This document shows positions 9,274 through 19,558 of a stretch of DNA of 64,000 nucleotides, in pieces. The notes under the pieces were generated by a model. It did no database searches. It was not told where the DNA came from and saw only the letters and a list, made by a program, of their open reading frames with translations. A program made the translations under genes and the position numbers. The stretch covers positions 124,001 to 188,000 of the forward strand of contig NZ_JACEZU010000008.1 of assembly GCF_014042355.1 (NCBI RefSeq), read 5' to 3'. The stretch comes from Rugamonas apoptosis (GTDB taxonomy: Bacteria > Pseudomonadota > Gammaproteobacteria > Burkholderiales > Burkholderiaceae_D). Every line of letters begins with the position of its first letter. Position 1 is the stretch's first letter.

Positions 9274-9427
9274 AATGACACCCTTACTTGAGATAGAAAT
9301 CTTCACGCGAGGCGCCGACATTCAATCTTGTTATTCTTAGCGTCGTGCAGCACAATCTTACCGTTGCCAGACATTTTACAGCCTGCGGCGCAAATTGACG
9401 ATTCACATTCCCCTAAAGCTCACTCCA

Positions 9428-10279
9428 ATGACTCAAGAACAACGCCCGCCACTGCCAAATGCGGCTAGAACTGTATTTTTTGTATCGGATGGCACCGGCA
9501 TCACCGCTGAAACTTTCGGTCACTCCGTCCTGACCCAGTTCGACCTGCGCTTCCGCCAGGTGCGCCTGCCCTTCATCGACACGGTGGACAAGGCGCACGA
9601 CGCGGCCCGCAAGATCAACGAAGCCTTCGTCACGGACGGCCAGCGCCCCATTATCTTTTCGACACTAGTGAAGACGGATCTGTCGAAAGTGATCCGCCAG
9701 TGCAAAGGCATGCACATGGACTTGATCCAGACCTTCGTAGCGCCGCTGGAGCAGGAACTGGGCGTGAAATCGACCCACACCATCGGCCGTTCGCACAACA
9801 TCGTCGATTCGGAGGAATACAAGAACCGCATCGAGGCCATCAACTTCTCGCTGGCGCACGACGATGGGCAGTCGCACAAGAACCTGGCCTCGGCCGACGT
9901 GATCCTGGTTGGCGTGTCCCGCTCGGGCAAGACGCCCACCAGCCTGTACCTGGCCATGCAGTACGGGATCAAGGCCGCCAACTATCCGCTGATTCCGGAC
10001 GATTTCGAGCGCGGCAAGCTGCCTACTTCACTGTACGCCTACAAGAACAAGATCTTTGGCCTCAGCATCACCCCGGAACGGCTGGCCGAGATCCGCAACG
10101 AGCGCCGCGCCGGCAGCAAATACGCCTCCATCGAGAACTGCCGTTATGAGGTCAACGAGGCGGAGAACATGATGAAGCGCGAAGGCATACGCTGGCTGTC
10201 ATCGACCACCAAGTCGATCGAGGAGATCTCCACCACCATCCTGCAGGAGATCAAGCCCAATCACCGCGGGCAGTACTGA
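9428..10279 (+). CDS. ppsR: PEP synthase regulatory protein (DUF299 kinase/pyrophosphorylase)
   Basis: Protein of 283 residues from the ATG at 9428; an upstream TTG at 9395 would add 11. It controls PpsA: ADP-dependent phosphorylation of a Thr switches the enzyme off and phosphate-dependent removal switches it on. It opens with [13 protein letters not shown] and has the P-loop [15 protein letters not shown] near the middle, both diagnostic for the family; the ending with [11 protein letters not shown] is also typical. Divergent placement next to ppsA confirms the pairing. The ribosome site before 9428 is poor, so the start is uncertain. Confidence 0.95.
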   Translation: MTQEQRPPLPNAARTVFFVSDGTGITAETFGHSVLTQFDLRFRQVRLPFIDTVDKAHDAARKINEAFVTDGQRPIIFSTLVKTDLSKVIRQCKGMHMDLIQTFVAPLEQELGVKSTHTIGRSHNIVDSEEYKNRIEAINFSLAHDDGQSHKNLASADVILVGVSRSGKTPTSLYLAMQYGIKAANYPLIPDDFERGKLPTSLYAYKNKIFGLSITPERLAEIRNERRAGSKYASIENCRYEVNEAENMMKREGIRWLSSTTKSIEEISTTILQEIKPNHRGQY

Positions 10280-10301
10280 TCTGGCTTAGAAGGCGTTTCA
10301 A

Positions 10302-11501
10302 TCAGAAGAAGTGGCGCCAGTCGTCCAGCCATGCCGGGAACTCCTCCACCGGCATCGGCTTGGCGATGTAATAGCCCTGGGCGTAGGTACAGCCCAGGCC
10401 TTGCAGGAAGTCCCAATCCTGCTTGGTTTCCACGCCCACCGCCACCGAGCGGCGATCCAGGTTACGCGCCAGTCCCAGACAGGAACGCAGCACCACGCCG
10501 ATGGCGGGCCGCTTGGAGGCGCCGTCCACGAAGCTGCGGTCTATCTTCAGTTCCGAGAATGGAATCCGGGCCAGCAGTTGTAAATTGGAGCGCCCGGTGC
10601 CGTAATCGTCGATGGCCAGGCCAAAGCCCAGCATGCGCAGGCGCAGCAGGCGTTCCAGGAAGTGCGGCTCGGTGGTCAGCACCGCCGATTCCGTCATTTC
10701 GAAAGTGATGTAATCAGGCAGGATGCGATGCCGCTCCAGGCAGGCCGTTATCTGCGCCATGAACTGCGGGTGGGCCAGCGTGCTCTGGTCCACGTTGATG
10801 GAAAATGAAATCGGTATGCCCTGGTCGTGCAGCGTGCGGCAGGCCGCCACCGATTTCTCGATCATGCTCCAGTCCAGGAAATCGACACGGTGGTTGTCTT
10901 CCAGCGCCCGGATGAACGCTTCCGGCCCCAGCACGCCATATTCGGGGTGGCGCCAGCGCGCGAACATCTCCAGGCCCTTGACCTGCCCCGTCTCCAATTC
11001 GATCTTGGGCTGGAAATACGGGTCGAACTGGCGCGCCTGCAAACCGCGCCCCACTTCCGCAAAGGTGAAGGTGCGCCCCGCCACGCCTTCGGGCGGCGCC
11101 GACGGCACGACGCTGTAGTTTTCGATCAGCTCCGTCAGGCGCGCTGGCGACACGGGTTTGGCGATGGTGCCCAGCAGGTTGATGCCATAGGCCAGCGCCA
11201 TGGTTTCGACGGAGAACAGCACGGCATTGCTTTGCGCGCCAATGATGACGATGCCGGCGCGGCAGCGCGCCTCGGCCAGGCGGCGTATCAGTTCCAGGCC
11301 GTCCATGCCGGGCAGCGCCAGGTCGATGATGCCCACATCCACCGGCGGATTGATGCCGTCGTCGAAGTGGCGCAGCGCCGTGTGGCCATCGGGCACCTGC
11401 GTGATGCGGCCCGCGCCCAGGTGAACCAGGATATCGGCCAGCGCCTGGCGCTGCGCCATCTCGCCTTCGGCCACCAGGAAGTGCAACTGCCGGTTCTCCA
11501 T
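10302..11501 (-). CDS. Response-regulator receiver fused to an EAL domain (cyclic di-GMP phosphodiesterase-like)
   Basis: Protein of 399 residues; the ATG at 11501 has GGAG five bases upstream. The receiver (1-125) shows acceptor Asp60 in GIIDLALPGMDG and Lys115 in AKPV. The EAL domain (about 150-395) keeps NVDQS, FEMTES, IDDYGTG and LKIDRSF. The signature triplet is E-M-F rather than E-A-L (Glu178 kept), and the usual AEGVET is AVGVET, losing one acidic residue. Activity is therefore possible but uncertain; it may bind rather than cleave cyclic di-GMP. It is convergent with ppsR, with no adjacent sensor kinase, so its partner is elsewhere. Confidence 0.9.
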   Translation of the reverse strand: MENRQLHFLVAEGEMAQRQALADILVHLGAGRITQVPDGHTALRHFDDGINPPVDVGIIDLALPGMDGLELIRRLAEARCRAGIVIIGAQSNAVLFSVETMALAYGINLLGTIAKPVSPARLTELIENYSVVPSAPPEGVAGRTFTFAEVGRGLQARQFDPYFQPKIELETGQVKGLEMFARWRHPEYGVLGPEAFIRALEDNHRVDFLDWSMIEKSVAACRTLHDQGIPISFSINVDQSTLAHPQFMAQITACLERHRILPDYITFEMTESAVLTTEPHFLERLLRLRMLGFGLAIDDYGTGRSNLQLLARIPFSELKIDRSFVDGASKRPAIGVVLRSCLGLARNLDRRSVAVGVETKQDWDFLQGLGCTYAQGYYIAKPMPVEEFPAWLDDWRHFF

Positions 11502-11522
11502 GCCCACTCCGTTCAAATCCGT

Positions 11523-12311
11523 TTATTTGCCCTGATTCTGCCTGACCTGCTCAAAAAAGCAAACCGCCGCGCAAGCCGCCACATTGAGCGACTCCACCTG
11601 GCCCAGGTGCGGAATGACCACCTGCTGGCTGGCCAGGGACAGCAAATCGTCCGCCACGCCCTGCCCTTCATGGCCGAACAACCAGCCCACAGGCTGGCGC
11701 AGGTCCACGTCATACAGGCGCTGGGTGGCGTAGCCGCTGGTGGCCAGCGTGGCGATGGTGGAGCGGGACACCAGCGGCGCCAGGTCCACATTCTCGTAAA
11801 TATCGAGCACGAAATGGGCGCCCATGGCCGCGCGCAGCACCTTGGGCGACCAGCAGAACGCCGTGCCGCTGCTGCAATAGACTTCCTTGATACCGGCCGC
11901 CGCCGCGCTGCGCAGGATGGAGCCCACGTTGCCGGGGTCCTGCACGTTATCGAGCAGCACGGCCGATACGGACAGCGGCGCCGTCACCACGCGCTCGGGG
12001 GTATCGACCAGGAACATCACGCCCACGCCATGTTCGACCTGGCTGACGGCGTTGTAGAGCGCATCGGGCAAGCCCGTCACGTGCGCGTGCTGCGCTTCCA
12101 GCTGGCCCACGATGTCGGCCACTTCCGGATTATGCAGCGCCGATTCGCTGACGATGCACTGCACCGGCTGGCCGCGCAATTGCAGATAGGTCTGGCACAG
12201 GTGCACCCCGTCCAGCAGCGTGCGGCCGGCCTTGCGGCGCGCTTGCGAGCTGCCCGCCAGGTGCTTGAGTTCCTTGTATTGCGCGTTGTCGCGCGAAGTA
12301 ATGGTTTTCAT
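11523..12311 (-). CDS. TrmH/SpoU-family RNA 2'-O-methyltransferase
   Basis: Protein of 262 residues. The C-terminal SPOUT (knotted) domain shows all three family motifs: DNVQDPGNVGSILR, FGHEGQG, and the final VESLNVAACAAVCFFE that forms the knot and SAM pocket. The N-terminal ~95 residues form the substrate-binding domain (KTITSRDNAQYKELKHLA). It methylates the ribose of an rRNA or tRNA nucleotide; the exact site cannot be assigned. It is the last gene of the long minus-strand run, five bases after rnhB. Confidence 0.92.
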   Translation of the reverse strand: MKTITSRDNAQYKELKHLAGSSQARRKAGRTLLDGVHLCQTYLQLRGQPVQCIVSESALHNPEVADIVGQLEAQHAHVTGLPDALYNAVSQVEHGVGVMFLVDTPERVVTAPLSVSAVLLDNVQDPGNVGSILRSAAAAGIKEVYCSSGTAFCWSPKVLRAAMGAHFVLDIYENVDLAPLVSRSTIATLATSGYATQRLYDVDLRQPVGWLFGHEGQGVADDLLSLASQQVVIPHLGQVESLNVAACAAVCFFEQVRQNQGK

Positions 12312-12315
12312 GTTG

Positions 12316-12954
12316 TTATTCTTCGATGGATGGTTGCGGGCCGGCGGTGAGCGCCGCGCGCACGGGCGCGAACGAGCGCCGGTGCACGGGCGAGGCGCCG
12401 AACTGGCGCAGGCGCTCCAGGTGCAGCGCCGTGCCGTAGCCCTTGTGCTGGTCGAAACAGTATTGGGGATAGGCCGCGTGCAGCGTCACCAGCGCCGCGT
12501 CGCGCGCCGTCTTGGCCAGGATGGAGGCGGCCGAAATGGCGTCCACCTTGTCGTCGCCGCCCACCACGGCGATAGCCTGGATCTTCATCACGGGGCAGCG
12601 GTTGCCGTCGATCAGGGCCAGCGTGGGCTGGACCTGGAGCGCTTCCACGGCACGCCGCATGGCCAGCAGGGAGGCGTGCAGGATGTTGAGCTTGTCGATC
12701 TCCTCTTCCGACGCTTCGGCGATGGCCCAGGCCAGCGCATGGGCCTTGATCAGCGGCGCCAGCAGGTCGCGCTTCGCTTCCGTCAGTTTCTTGGAGTCGC
12801 GCAGGCCATCGATGGGCCGCATTGGATCGAGGATCACGGCCGCCGCGAACACGGGGCCGGCCAGCGGGCCGCGGCCCGCCTCATCCACGCCGCAAATGAT
12901 TTCATCGGGCGACGTGGGCAAATCGTCGAACAGGCCGGGCTGATTGGAGTTCAC
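12316..12954 (-). CDS. rnhB: Ribonuclease HII
   Basis: Protein of 212 residues that removes ribonucleotides from DNA in RNA-DNA hybrids. The [15 protein letters not shown] motif gives catalytic Asp24 and Glu25, LRDSKKL follows, and the type-2 signature continues in [10 protein letters not shown] and the Tyr-containing Q-KGYGT block. It lies between lpxB (ten bases upstream) and trmH, the conserved placement in betaproteobacteria. Confidence 0.96.
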   Translation of the reverse strand: MNSNQPGLFDDLPTSPDEIICGVDEAGRGPLAGPVFAAAVILDPMRPIDGLRDSKKLTEAKRDLLAPLIKAHALAWAIAEASEEEIDKLNILHASLLAMRRAVEALQVQPTLALIDGNRCPVMKIQAIAVVGGDDKVDAISAASILAKTARDAALVTLHAAYPQYCFDQHKGYGTALHLERLRQFGASPVHRRSFAPVRAALTAGPQPSIEE

Positions 12955-12963
12955 GGTGGGACT

Positions 12964-14121
12964 TTATTGGGCGTTGATTACTTTGAGCACGGCGGCCGCG
13001 CTCTCCTGCGCGCTGTTGCGCAGCAGGCTGTGATGCATGTCGGTGAAACGCTGGGCCAGGCGCAGGCGGTGCGGCGCGTCGCTCAGTTGCTGCCACAAGG
13101 CGTCGGCCAGCGCTTCCGGGCTGGCCGCGTTCTGCAGCAGCTCCGGCACCAGGAATTCACGCGCCAGGATATTGGGCAGGCCGATCCACGGCTGGTAGCC
13201 GAAGTGGCGCAGGATCTGCCATTCGGCCGCCATCATCTTGTAGGCGATCACCATCGGCTTCTTGAACAGCGCCACCTCCAGCGAGGCCGTGCCGGACGCC
13301 ACCAGCACCGCGTCGGCGGCGCAGATGGCCGTGTGCGACTGGCCGTCAAGCAGCTGGATTTCCACGTCCTGCAGGCCGGCCTGGGCCACCAGTTCCAGGA
13401 AATACTGGCGCTGGCGTTCGCCCGCCATGGGCGCCACGAAGCGCAGCGAGCGGTCGCGCTGGTGCAGCAAGCGCGCCGCGCCCACGAAGGCGGCCGTGTT
13501 GTATTTGATCTCGGACATGCGGCTGCCGGGCATGATGGTGACCACGTTGGCGTCTTCCGGCAATCCCAATTCACGGCGCGCGGCCGCTTCATCGGGCTGC
13601 ACGGGAATCAGCTCGGCCAGCGGATGGCCCACGTAGCTCACCGGAACGCCGGCCTGGCGGTAAATCTCCTCCTCGAACGGGAAGATCACCAGCATGTGCG
13701 ACACGGCCTTGATGATTTTCTTGATCCGGCCACCACGCCAGGCCCAGATCTGCGGCCCGATGTAATGCACGGTGGGGATGCCGGCCGCCTTGAGCTGCAT
13801 TTCCAGCCCCAGGTTAAAGCCGGGATAGTCGGCGCCGATGAAGGCCGCCGGCCGTTCCGCCAGCAACTGGTCGCGCAGCGCGTTCTGGATGCCCTTGATC
13901 TCGCGATAGCGCGGAATCACGGCCAGCAGGCCGCGCACGGTCAGCTTGTCCATCGGCCAGTGCGATTCGAAGCCTTGCGCCATCATCTGCTCGCCGCCGA
14001 TGCCGTGGAAACGGGCGTGCGGCAGCTGCGGGCGCAGCCCGGACAGCAGCCGCGCCGCCAGCACGTCGCCGGACGGTTCGCCGGCGACCATGGCGATCTT
14101 CAGTTCAGCGGACGATGCCAC
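12964..14121 (-). CDS. lpxB: Lipid-A-disaccharide synthase
   Basis: Protein of 385 residues, a peripheral membrane glycosyltransferase (GT19) joining UDP-2,3-diacylglucosamine and lipid X into the lipid A disaccharide. Typical blocks are VAGEPSGDVL at the start, IGGEQM, GADYPGFNL, IGPQIWAWR, FPFEEEIYR, YVGHPLAE, LPGSR-like MPGSRMSEI, and ASGTASLE near the C terminus. It overlaps the end of lpxA by 17 bases, indicating translational coupling. Confidence 0.97.
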   Translation of the reverse strand: MASSAELKIAMVAGEPSGDVLAARLLSGLRPQLPHARFHGIGGEQMMAQGFESHWPMDKLTVRGLLAVIPRYREIKGIQNALRDQLLAERPAAFIGADYPGFNLGLEMQLKAAGIPTVHYIGPQIWAWRGGRIKKIIKAVSHMLVIFPFEEEIYRQAGVPVSYVGHPLAELIPVQPDEAAARRELGLPEDANVVTIMPGSRMSEIKYNTAAFVGAARLLHQRDRSLRFVAPMAGERQRQYFLELVAQAGLQDVEIQLLDGQSHTAICAADAVLVASGTASLEVALFKKPMVIAYKMMAAEWQILRHFGYQPWIGLPNILAREFLVPELLQNAASPEALADALWQQLSDAPHRLRLAQRFTDMHHSLLRNSAQESAAAVLKVINAQ

Positions 14122-14893
14122 GGGTCGCCATGCCGAGGAATTCGCGCATGGCGCGGATCTGGTCGGCCGCCGCCGGCGTGGCCTGCTCTTCGGCCGCCAG
14201 CGCGGCCTTGGCCTCTTCCAGCGTCAGACCGGAACGGTAGATCAGCTTGTAGGCGGTGCGGATGCCGTTGATCTGCTCGCGCGTGAAGCCGCGCCGTTTC
14301 AGCCCTTCGATGTTGACGCCGTGGGCCTGGGCCGGATTACCGTTCAACAGCACGAACGGCGGCACGTCCTGGGTCAGGCTGGTGCTCATGCCGACGAAGG
14401 CGTGGGCGCCGATCTTGCAGAACTGGTGCACGTTGGCGAAGCCGCTCATGATGACCCAGTCGCCGATCTCCACGTGGCCCGCGATCTGGGCGTTATTGGA
14501 GAAGATGGTGTTGCTGCCCACCTGGCAATCGTGCGCCAGGTGCACATAGGCCGAGATCCAGTTGTCGTTACCGAGACTGGTCACGCCCTTGTCCTGCACG
14601 GTGCCCGTGTTGAAGGTGCAAAATTCGCGGATCGTGTTGCGGTCGCCGATGGTCAACCGGGTCGGCTCACCGTTCCACTTCTTGTCCTGAGGCGCGGCGC
14701 CGATGGACGAGAACTGGAAGAACTTGTTGTCGCTGCCGATGGTGGTGTGGCCTTCGATCACCACGTGCGGGCCGACCACGGTGCCGGCGCCGATGGAGAC
14801 GTTGGGGCCGATGACGGAGTATGGCCCCACTTCCACCGAGCTGTCGAGCTGCGCGCGAGGATCGACGATGGCCGTCGCGTGTATCTTCGACAT
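14105..14893 (-). CDS. lpxA: UDP-N-acetylglucosamine acyltransferase
   Basis: First enzyme of lipid A synthesis, transferring 3-hydroxyacyl from ACP to UDP-GlcNAc. From the ATG at 14893 (GGGAAG upstream) it has 262 residues, the same as the E. coli protein; the longer frame to 14944 overlaps fabZ and is rejected. Left-handed beta-helix hexapeptides run through the first ~190 residues (IHATAIVDPRAQL, VGPYSVIG, HDCQVGSN, IAGHVEIGD), followed by a helical tail. The active-site His lies in the VHLAHDCQ block. Confidence 0.97.
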   Translation of the reverse strand: MSKIHATAIVDPRAQLDSSVEVGPYSVIGPNVSIGAGTVVGPHVVIEGHTTIGSDNKFFQFSSIGAAPQDKKWNGEPTRLTIGDRNTIREFCTFNTGTVQDKGVTSLGNDNWISAYVHLAHDCQVGSNTIFSNNAQIAGHVEIGDWVIMSGFANVHQFCKIGAHAFVGMSTSLTQDVPPFVLLNGNPAQAHGVNIEGLKRRGFTREQINGIRTAYKLIYRSGLTLEEAKAALAAEEQATPAAADQIRAMREFLGMATRGIVR

Positions 14894-14895
14894 GA

Positions 14896-15408
14896 TTACT
14901 TCCCTGCTGGCTGGCTGGCGTCGGCCGCGCTGCGAATGGTGCACATCAGTTCAGCTTCCACGGCCGTCTGGCCGTCCACGCTGGCCACGGCCTTGTATTT
15001 CCAGATGCCGCGCGACACGCGCACGATCTCGACGTTCATCACCAGCTGGTCGCCCGGTTCCACGGGACGCTTGAAGCGCGCATTGTCGATGCCCACGAAG
15101 TAGACCACCGAATTCTCGTCCGGCTTCACGTCCATGGTCAGGAACGACAGGATGGCGGCCGTTTGCGCCATCGCCTCGATCATCAGCACGCCCGGCATCA
15201 CTGGCTTGTGCGGGAAGTGGCCGTTGAAGAATTCCTCGTTGGCCGTCACGTTCTTGATGGCGGTGATGGTCTTGCCAGCTTCCCAGTCCAGCACGCGGTC
15301 CACCAGCAGCATCGGATAGCGGTGCGGCAGGTATTGCTTGATGGTGTGGATGTCCAGGCACTTCTTGGTGCAGGTGGATTCGGAAGTTACGGTAGCGGTA
15401 GTAGTCAT
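14896..15408 (-). CDS. fabZ: 3-hydroxyacyl-ACP dehydratase
   Basis: Hot-dog-fold enzyme of 170 residues that removes water from 3-hydroxyacyl-ACP in fatty acid elongation, competing with LpxA and LpxD for the same acyl pool. Diagnostic blocks: [40 protein letters not shown] with the catalytic His and Glu, and [14 protein letters not shown] [15 protein letters not shown]. It carries about 18 extra N-terminal residues relative to E. coli. Its ATG overlaps the lpxD stop by four bases, and it ends three bases before the lpxA start. Confidence 0.96.
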   Translation of the reverse strand: MTTTATVTSESTCTKKCLDIHTIKQYLPHRYPMLLVDRVLDWEAGKTITAIKNVTANEEFFNGHFPHKPVMPGVLMIEAMAQTAAILSFLTMDVKPDENSVVYFVGIDNARFKRPVEPGDQLVMNVEIVRVSRGIWKYKAVASVDGQTAVEAELMCTIRSAADASQPAGK

Positions 15409-16460
15409 GATTCGTCTTGGTTTGTCAGTGTTTTAATTGTTTTTTCCAGGGCGCGGATCTTGTCGCGCATGGTGGCCAGGTTGCGTACGATGGCGGCCGA
15501 TTTTTCCCATTCGGCGTTCTTGGCCAGCGGGTAAAAACCGGTGTACTGGCCAGCTTCGAGGATCGAGCGCGATACCATGCTGGCCGAGGAAATGTGGACC
15601 CGGTCGGCGATGGTCAGATGCCCCAGCACCATGGCCGCGCCACCGAAGGTGCAGTACTTGCCGATGATGGCGCTGCCGGCCACGCCCACGCAGCCGGCCA
15701 TGGCCGTGTGCGCGCCGATGCGGCAGTTGTGGCCGATCTGGATCTGGTTATCGAGCTTGACGCCATCCTCGATCACGGTATCGGCCAGCGCGCCGCGGTC
15801 GATGGTGGTGTTGGCGCCGATGTCGACGTCGTCGCCTATCATCACCCGCCCCGTTTGCGGAATCTTGATGTAGACCCCGCCCTCGTTGGCGAAGCCGAAA
15901 CCGTCGGTGCCGATCACGGCGCCCGAGTGGATGATGCCGCGCGCGCCGATCTGGCAGCGCGCATGGAAAGTCACGTTGGCGAACAAATGGGTGTCTGCGC
16001 CGATCACGGCGTCGCGGCCGATGTAGCAGCCGGCATCGATCACCACATGCTCACCGATCACGGCGCCCGCCTCCACCGTCACCTGGGCGCCGATGTGGGC
16101 GCTGGCGGCCACCTGCGCGGACGGGTCCACGCTGGCCGAGGGGTGGATGCCGGCGGCCGGCACGATCTCGTCGAGCGCGGCGAAATACTGCGCGGCGCGG
16201 GCGAAATACACGTAGGGATTGTTGGTGACGATGCGCGCGCCGGGGTAGCTGGCGGCGATGAAGGCGTCGTCGGCGGCCGAGACGATCAGGGCCGCCGCCT
16301 GGCTGTGCGCGGCCTGCGCGCGCAGCTTGCTATTGCTCAAAAAGCTGATGTGCGAAACGCCGGCGCCCGTCAGCGGCGCGATCCCGGACACTTCCAGGTT
16401 GGGATCGCCCACCAGCTGGCCGCCCAAGCGTTCGACCAATGCTCCTAGTCGAGTGCCCAT
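15405..16460 (-). CDS. lpxD: UDP-3-O-(3-hydroxyacyl)glucosamine N-acyltransferase
   Basis: Third enzyme of lipid A synthesis. From the ATG at 16460, behind AGGAAT, it has 351 residues, close to the usual 340; the longer frame to 16601 runs into skp and is rejected. An N-terminal uridine-binding domain ([29 protein letters not shown]) precedes a hexapeptide-repeat beta-helix ([27 protein letters not shown]) and a helical tail ([12 protein letters not shown]). The catalytic His is in the [10 protein letters not shown] block. It lies in skp-lpxD-fabZ-lpxA-lpxB order. Confidence 0.96.
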   Translation of the reverse strand: MGTRLGALVERLGGQLVGDPNLEVSGIAPLTGAGVSHISFLSNSKLRAQAAHSQAAALIVSAADDAFIAASYPGARIVTNNPYVYFARAAQYFAALDEIVPAAGIHPSASVDPSAQVAASAHIGAQVTVEAGAVIGEHVVIDAGCYIGRDAVIGADTHLFANVTFHARCQIGARGIIHSGAVIGTDGFGFANEGGVYIKIPQTGRVMIGDDVDIGANTTIDRGALADTVIEDGVKLDNQIQIGHNCRIGAHTAMAGCVGVAGSAIIGKYCTFGGAAMVLGHLTIADRVHISSASMVSRSILEAGQYTGFYPLAKNAEWEKSAAIVRNLATMRDKIRALEKTIKTLTNQDES

Positions 16461-16537
16461 CGGGGGTATTCCTATCCTGGTTATGGTACTAATTGGTACT
16501 AAGGGTGCTAATGAAAGCGCGATACTGCCTGGCTGCC

Positions 16538-17086
16538 TTACTTGTCTTTGTCGAGGGCGGCCAGCACTTTGTCGGTGATGTCGATGCGCGGGCTGGCCCA
16601 CACGGCGTCCTGCAGCACGATGTCGAAGCCCTCCACCTGCGCCAGCTGCTTGATGATGCGGGTCGCCTTCTCCGAAATGGCGGCCCGTTCCTCGTTGGTG
16701 CGCTGGTTCAGGTCTTCGCGGAATTCACGGTTGCGGCGCTGGTATTCCTTATCCAGCTCGAACACTTCGCGCTGGCGCTTGGAGCGTTCCGGTTCGGCCA
16801 GCGTGGTCAACTCCTTGTCCAGTTTTTCCGACGCCGCTTTCAACCGCATTCCCATTTCCTGCACGGCCTTGTCGCGCGATTTGAATTCCTCGGCCAGCTT
16901 TTCACCGGCCAGCTTGGCCAGCTTGGACTCGTTATAGATGCGTTCCGGGCTGAGCCAGGCGATGCGCGACATCTGGATCGCGGATGGGGCCTGCGCCTGC
17001 GCCTGGGCCTGCGCTCCGGCCACGGCACACCAGCCGAGCGCCAGCGTGGCGAAATACTTGGTCAAGGTGGCGGATGCAGTCTTCAA
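16538..17086 (-). CDS. skp: Periplasmic chaperone Skp/OmpH
   Basis: Small periplasmic holdase that keeps outer-membrane proteins unfolded for BamA. The likely start is a TTG at 17086, seven bases after GGAGA, giving 182 residues with a signal peptide ending near AVAGAQA; a TTG at 17104 is also in frame, and no ATG fits. The mature part opens with [11 protein letters not shown], followed by a long charged coiled coil ([21 protein letters not shown]) and the C-terminal [19 protein letters not shown] block typical of OmpH. Ala-Gln repeats follow the cleavage region. It sits between bamA and lpxD. Confidence 0.92.
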   Translation of the reverse strand: MKTASATLTKYFATLALGWCAVAGAQAQAQAQAPSAIQMSRIAWLSPERIYNESKLAKLAGEKLAEEFKSRDKAVQEMGMRLKAASEKLDKELTTLAEPERSKRQREVFELDKEYQRRNREFREDLNQRTNEERAAISEKATRIIKQLAQVEGFDIVLQDAVWASPRIDITDKVLAALDKDK

Positions 17087-17123
17087 CTTAATTCTCCGTG
17101 GCAATTATTGATCCGGTACAGCG

Positions 17124-19460
17124 TCAGAAACCGGTACCCATCTGGAACTGGAAGCGTTCCAGGCGGTCGCCCGGCTTGGCGTTCAGGGGCTTAGCATAAC
17201 TCAACTTGAGCGGGCCGACCGGCGAAATCCAGCTGATCCCCAGGCCGGTAGAATAGCGCAATTCCGACGCGCGCATCTTCTGGCCTTCCTGGTACACCTG
17301 ACCCGTATCGAGGAAACCGAACCAGCGCAGGCTGCGGTCGGTGCCCGAACCGGGGAACGGCATCTGCAGTTCCGCATTGCCGATCAAGCGCTCGGCGCCG
17401 CCCAGCGCGTCGAAGTTGACCGGATCGACGGCGCCCAGCGAAGAACTCAGATAGCCGCGCACGGAACCGATACCGCCCGCGTAGAAGGTCTTGAACACCG
17501 GGTAAGGATTGTGGCCGATGCCGTGGCCGAAGTCGATCTCGCCCTTGAGCGCCAGCGTGACCTTGGGGTGCAGCGGCTTGTACCATTGCTGCTCGTACAC
17601 GGCGCGGTAGTATTTCTGCTGGCCGGCCACGTCCAGTTCCAGGTTGGCGCGCTGGAAGCGGCCGATGGTCGGCGTGATGGCGCTGTCGCGGCTATCGCGG
17701 GCCCAGGCCGCCGTCAGCGGCAAGGCGTTGGTGACGGCGCTGCCCACACCGTCGGCGGCGCCGGTCAGGCTGGTGACGTAATTCTTGAACCGGATCGGGC
17801 TGGTGCTGTCGGTGTCGATGCGCGAGCGCTCGGCGCCGATACCGAAGAACACGGTGTCCGTTTCCGAGAACGGCACGCCGTAGTTGATGCTGCCGCCCTG
17901 CTGCTTGATCGTGTAGCTGCCCACGTTCAGCGCCGGCGGCTGCTGGGTGCGCAGGTAGACCGAGAACGAGCGCGACACGCCGTCGTCCGTGTAGTACGGG
18001 TCGGTCTGCGAGAACGACACGGTGCGGCTGTATTTGCTGGTGTTCAGCTCCAGGCCCACGGTGGTGCCGCTGCCGGCGAAGTTGGCCTGCTGGATGGCGG
18101 CCTGGAAGGTGAACTTCTCGGCCTGCGAGAACGCGCCACCGATCTGGAAGTTACCGGTCGGCTTTTCCGTCACCGTCAGGTTGACGTCCACCTGGTCGGA
18201 CGTGCCTTGCGCTTCCGGCGTGTCGATGGTCACTTCCTTGAAGTAGCCCAGGCGGTCCACCCGGTCGCGCGACAGCTTGATCTTGTTGGCGTCGTACCAG
18301 GACGATTCGAACTGGCGGAACTCGCGCCGGATCACTTCGTCGCGGGTGGTGGTGTTGCCGGCGATGTTCATGTGGCGCACGTAGGCGCGCTTGCCCGGAT
18401 CGACGAAGAAGGTGAATGCCACCTCGCGCTTGGCGCGGTCGATCTCGGGGTTGGCGTTGACGTTGGCGAAAGCGTAGCCGAAGGTGCCCAGGCGGTCCGA
18501 GATCAGCTTGTTGGTGGCCGTCAGGCGCTCGCCCGAATAGATCTCGCCCTTCTTGAGCAGCACCAGCGAGCGCAACTCCTCCTCGCGGCCGAAGGTCTCG
18601 CCGTCGAACTTGATGTCCGACACCTTGTACTGCTCGCCCTCGGTGATGTTGATGGTGATGTAGATGTCCTTCTTGTCCGGCGTGATCGACACCTGGGTCG
18701 ATTCGACCTGCATCTCGATGTAGCCGCGGTTCAGGTAGAAGGACTTGAGCGATTCAATATCGCCCGTCAGCTTGGTCTTCGAATACTGGTTGGACTTGGT
18801 GTACCAGCTGAACCAGCCGCCCGTGTTCAAGGCCAGGTTTTCCTTGATCTCGCTGTCGGAGAACACCTTGTTGCCGACGATGTTGATCTGCTTGATCTTG
18901 GCGATTTCGCCTTCATCGACGGCGAAGGTGACGTTGACGCGGTTACGCTCGATCGGCGTGACGGTGGTGGTGATCTTGACGCCATACAGGCCGTGCGACA
19001 GGTACTGGCGCTTGAGTTCCTGCTCGGCGCGGTCGACCGACGCCTTGTCGAAGATCTTCGCTTCGCCCACGCCGATGTCCTTCAAGGCCTTGACCAGCGT
19101 GTCCTTCTCGAATTCCTTGGTGCCGGTGAATTCCACCTTGGCGATGGCGGGCCGTTCCTCGACCAGCACCACCAGCACATTGCCATCGGCCTCCAGCCGC
19201 ACGTCCTTGAAGAAACCGGTGGCATACAGCGCCTTGATGGCGGCCACGCTCTTCTCGTCGTTGAACGTCTCGCCCACCCGCACCGGCAGGTAGCTGAACA
19301 CCGTACCGGCTTCCGTACGCTGTATGCCTTCGACGCGGATATCCTTGACGGTGAAGGGTTCGATGGCGAGCGCGCTGCCGGCACACAGGGCCAGGACGGC
19401 GGCGCCGATCAGACTGCGGCGAAAGGAAGACGAGGCGATACGGTCAGTTTGTAATTTCAT
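17124..19460 (-). CDS. bamA: Outer-membrane protein assembly factor BamA
   Basis: Protein of 778 residues with a signal peptide cleaved near GSALA. Five POTRA domains (about 35-435) start with FTVKDIRVEGIQRTEAGTVF and are followed by the 16-strand barrel. The RGY-type loop is present as SVRGYLSSSLG, and the last residue is Phe (MGTGF), the C-terminal barrel signal. BamA inserts beta-barrel proteins into the outer membrane. It is flanked by rseP upstream and skp downstream, the usual order. Confidence 0.97.
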   Translation of the reverse strand: MKLQTDRIASSSFRRSLIGAAVLALCAGSALAIEPFTVKDIRVEGIQRTEAGTVFSYLPVRVGETFNDEKSVAAIKALYATGFFKDVRLEADGNVLVVLVEERPAIAKVEFTGTKEFEKDTLVKALKDIGVGEAKIFDKASVDRAEQELKRQYLSHGLYGVKITTTVTPIERNRVNVTFAVDEGEIAKIKQINIVGNKVFSDSEIKENLALNTGGWFSWYTKSNQYSKTKLTGDIESLKSFYLNRGYIEMQVESTQVSITPDKKDIYITINITEGEQYKVSDIKFDGETFGREEELRSLVLLKKGEIYSGERLTATNKLISDRLGTFGYAFANVNANPEIDRAKREVAFTFFVDPGKRAYVRHMNIAGNTTTRDEVIRREFRQFESSWYDANKIKLSRDRVDRLGYFKEVTIDTPEAQGTSDQVDVNLTVTEKPTGNFQIGGAFSQAEKFTFQAAIQQANFAGSGTTVGLELNTSKYSRTVSFSQTDPYYTDDGVSRSFSVYLRTQQPPALNVGSYTIKQQGGSINYGVPFSETDTVFFGIGAERSRIDTDSTSPIRFKNYVTSLTGAADGVGSAVTNALPLTAAWARDSRDSAITPTIGRFQRANLELDVAGQQKYYRAVYEQQWYKPLHPKVTLALKGEIDFGHGIGHNPYPVFKTFYAGGIGSVRGYLSSSLGAVDPVNFDALGGAERLIGNAELQMPFPGSGTDRSLRWFGFLDTGQVYQEGQKMRASELRYSTGLGISWISPVGPLKLSYAKPLNAKPGDRLERFQFQMGTGF

Positions 19461-19558
19461 TGGCTAAATCGATGGCTATTCATTGAACTACTCATGGGAC
19501 TACTGGCAGGCCCGCGCAAGCCGCGCCATCGGCGGCACGCTCGCGCATCGCGAGCCTC

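Noticed and set aside
6823..9291. 822-codon plus-strand frame opposite ppsA
   Set aside because: Mirror of a certain gene; His-, Arg- and Val-rich with no domain.
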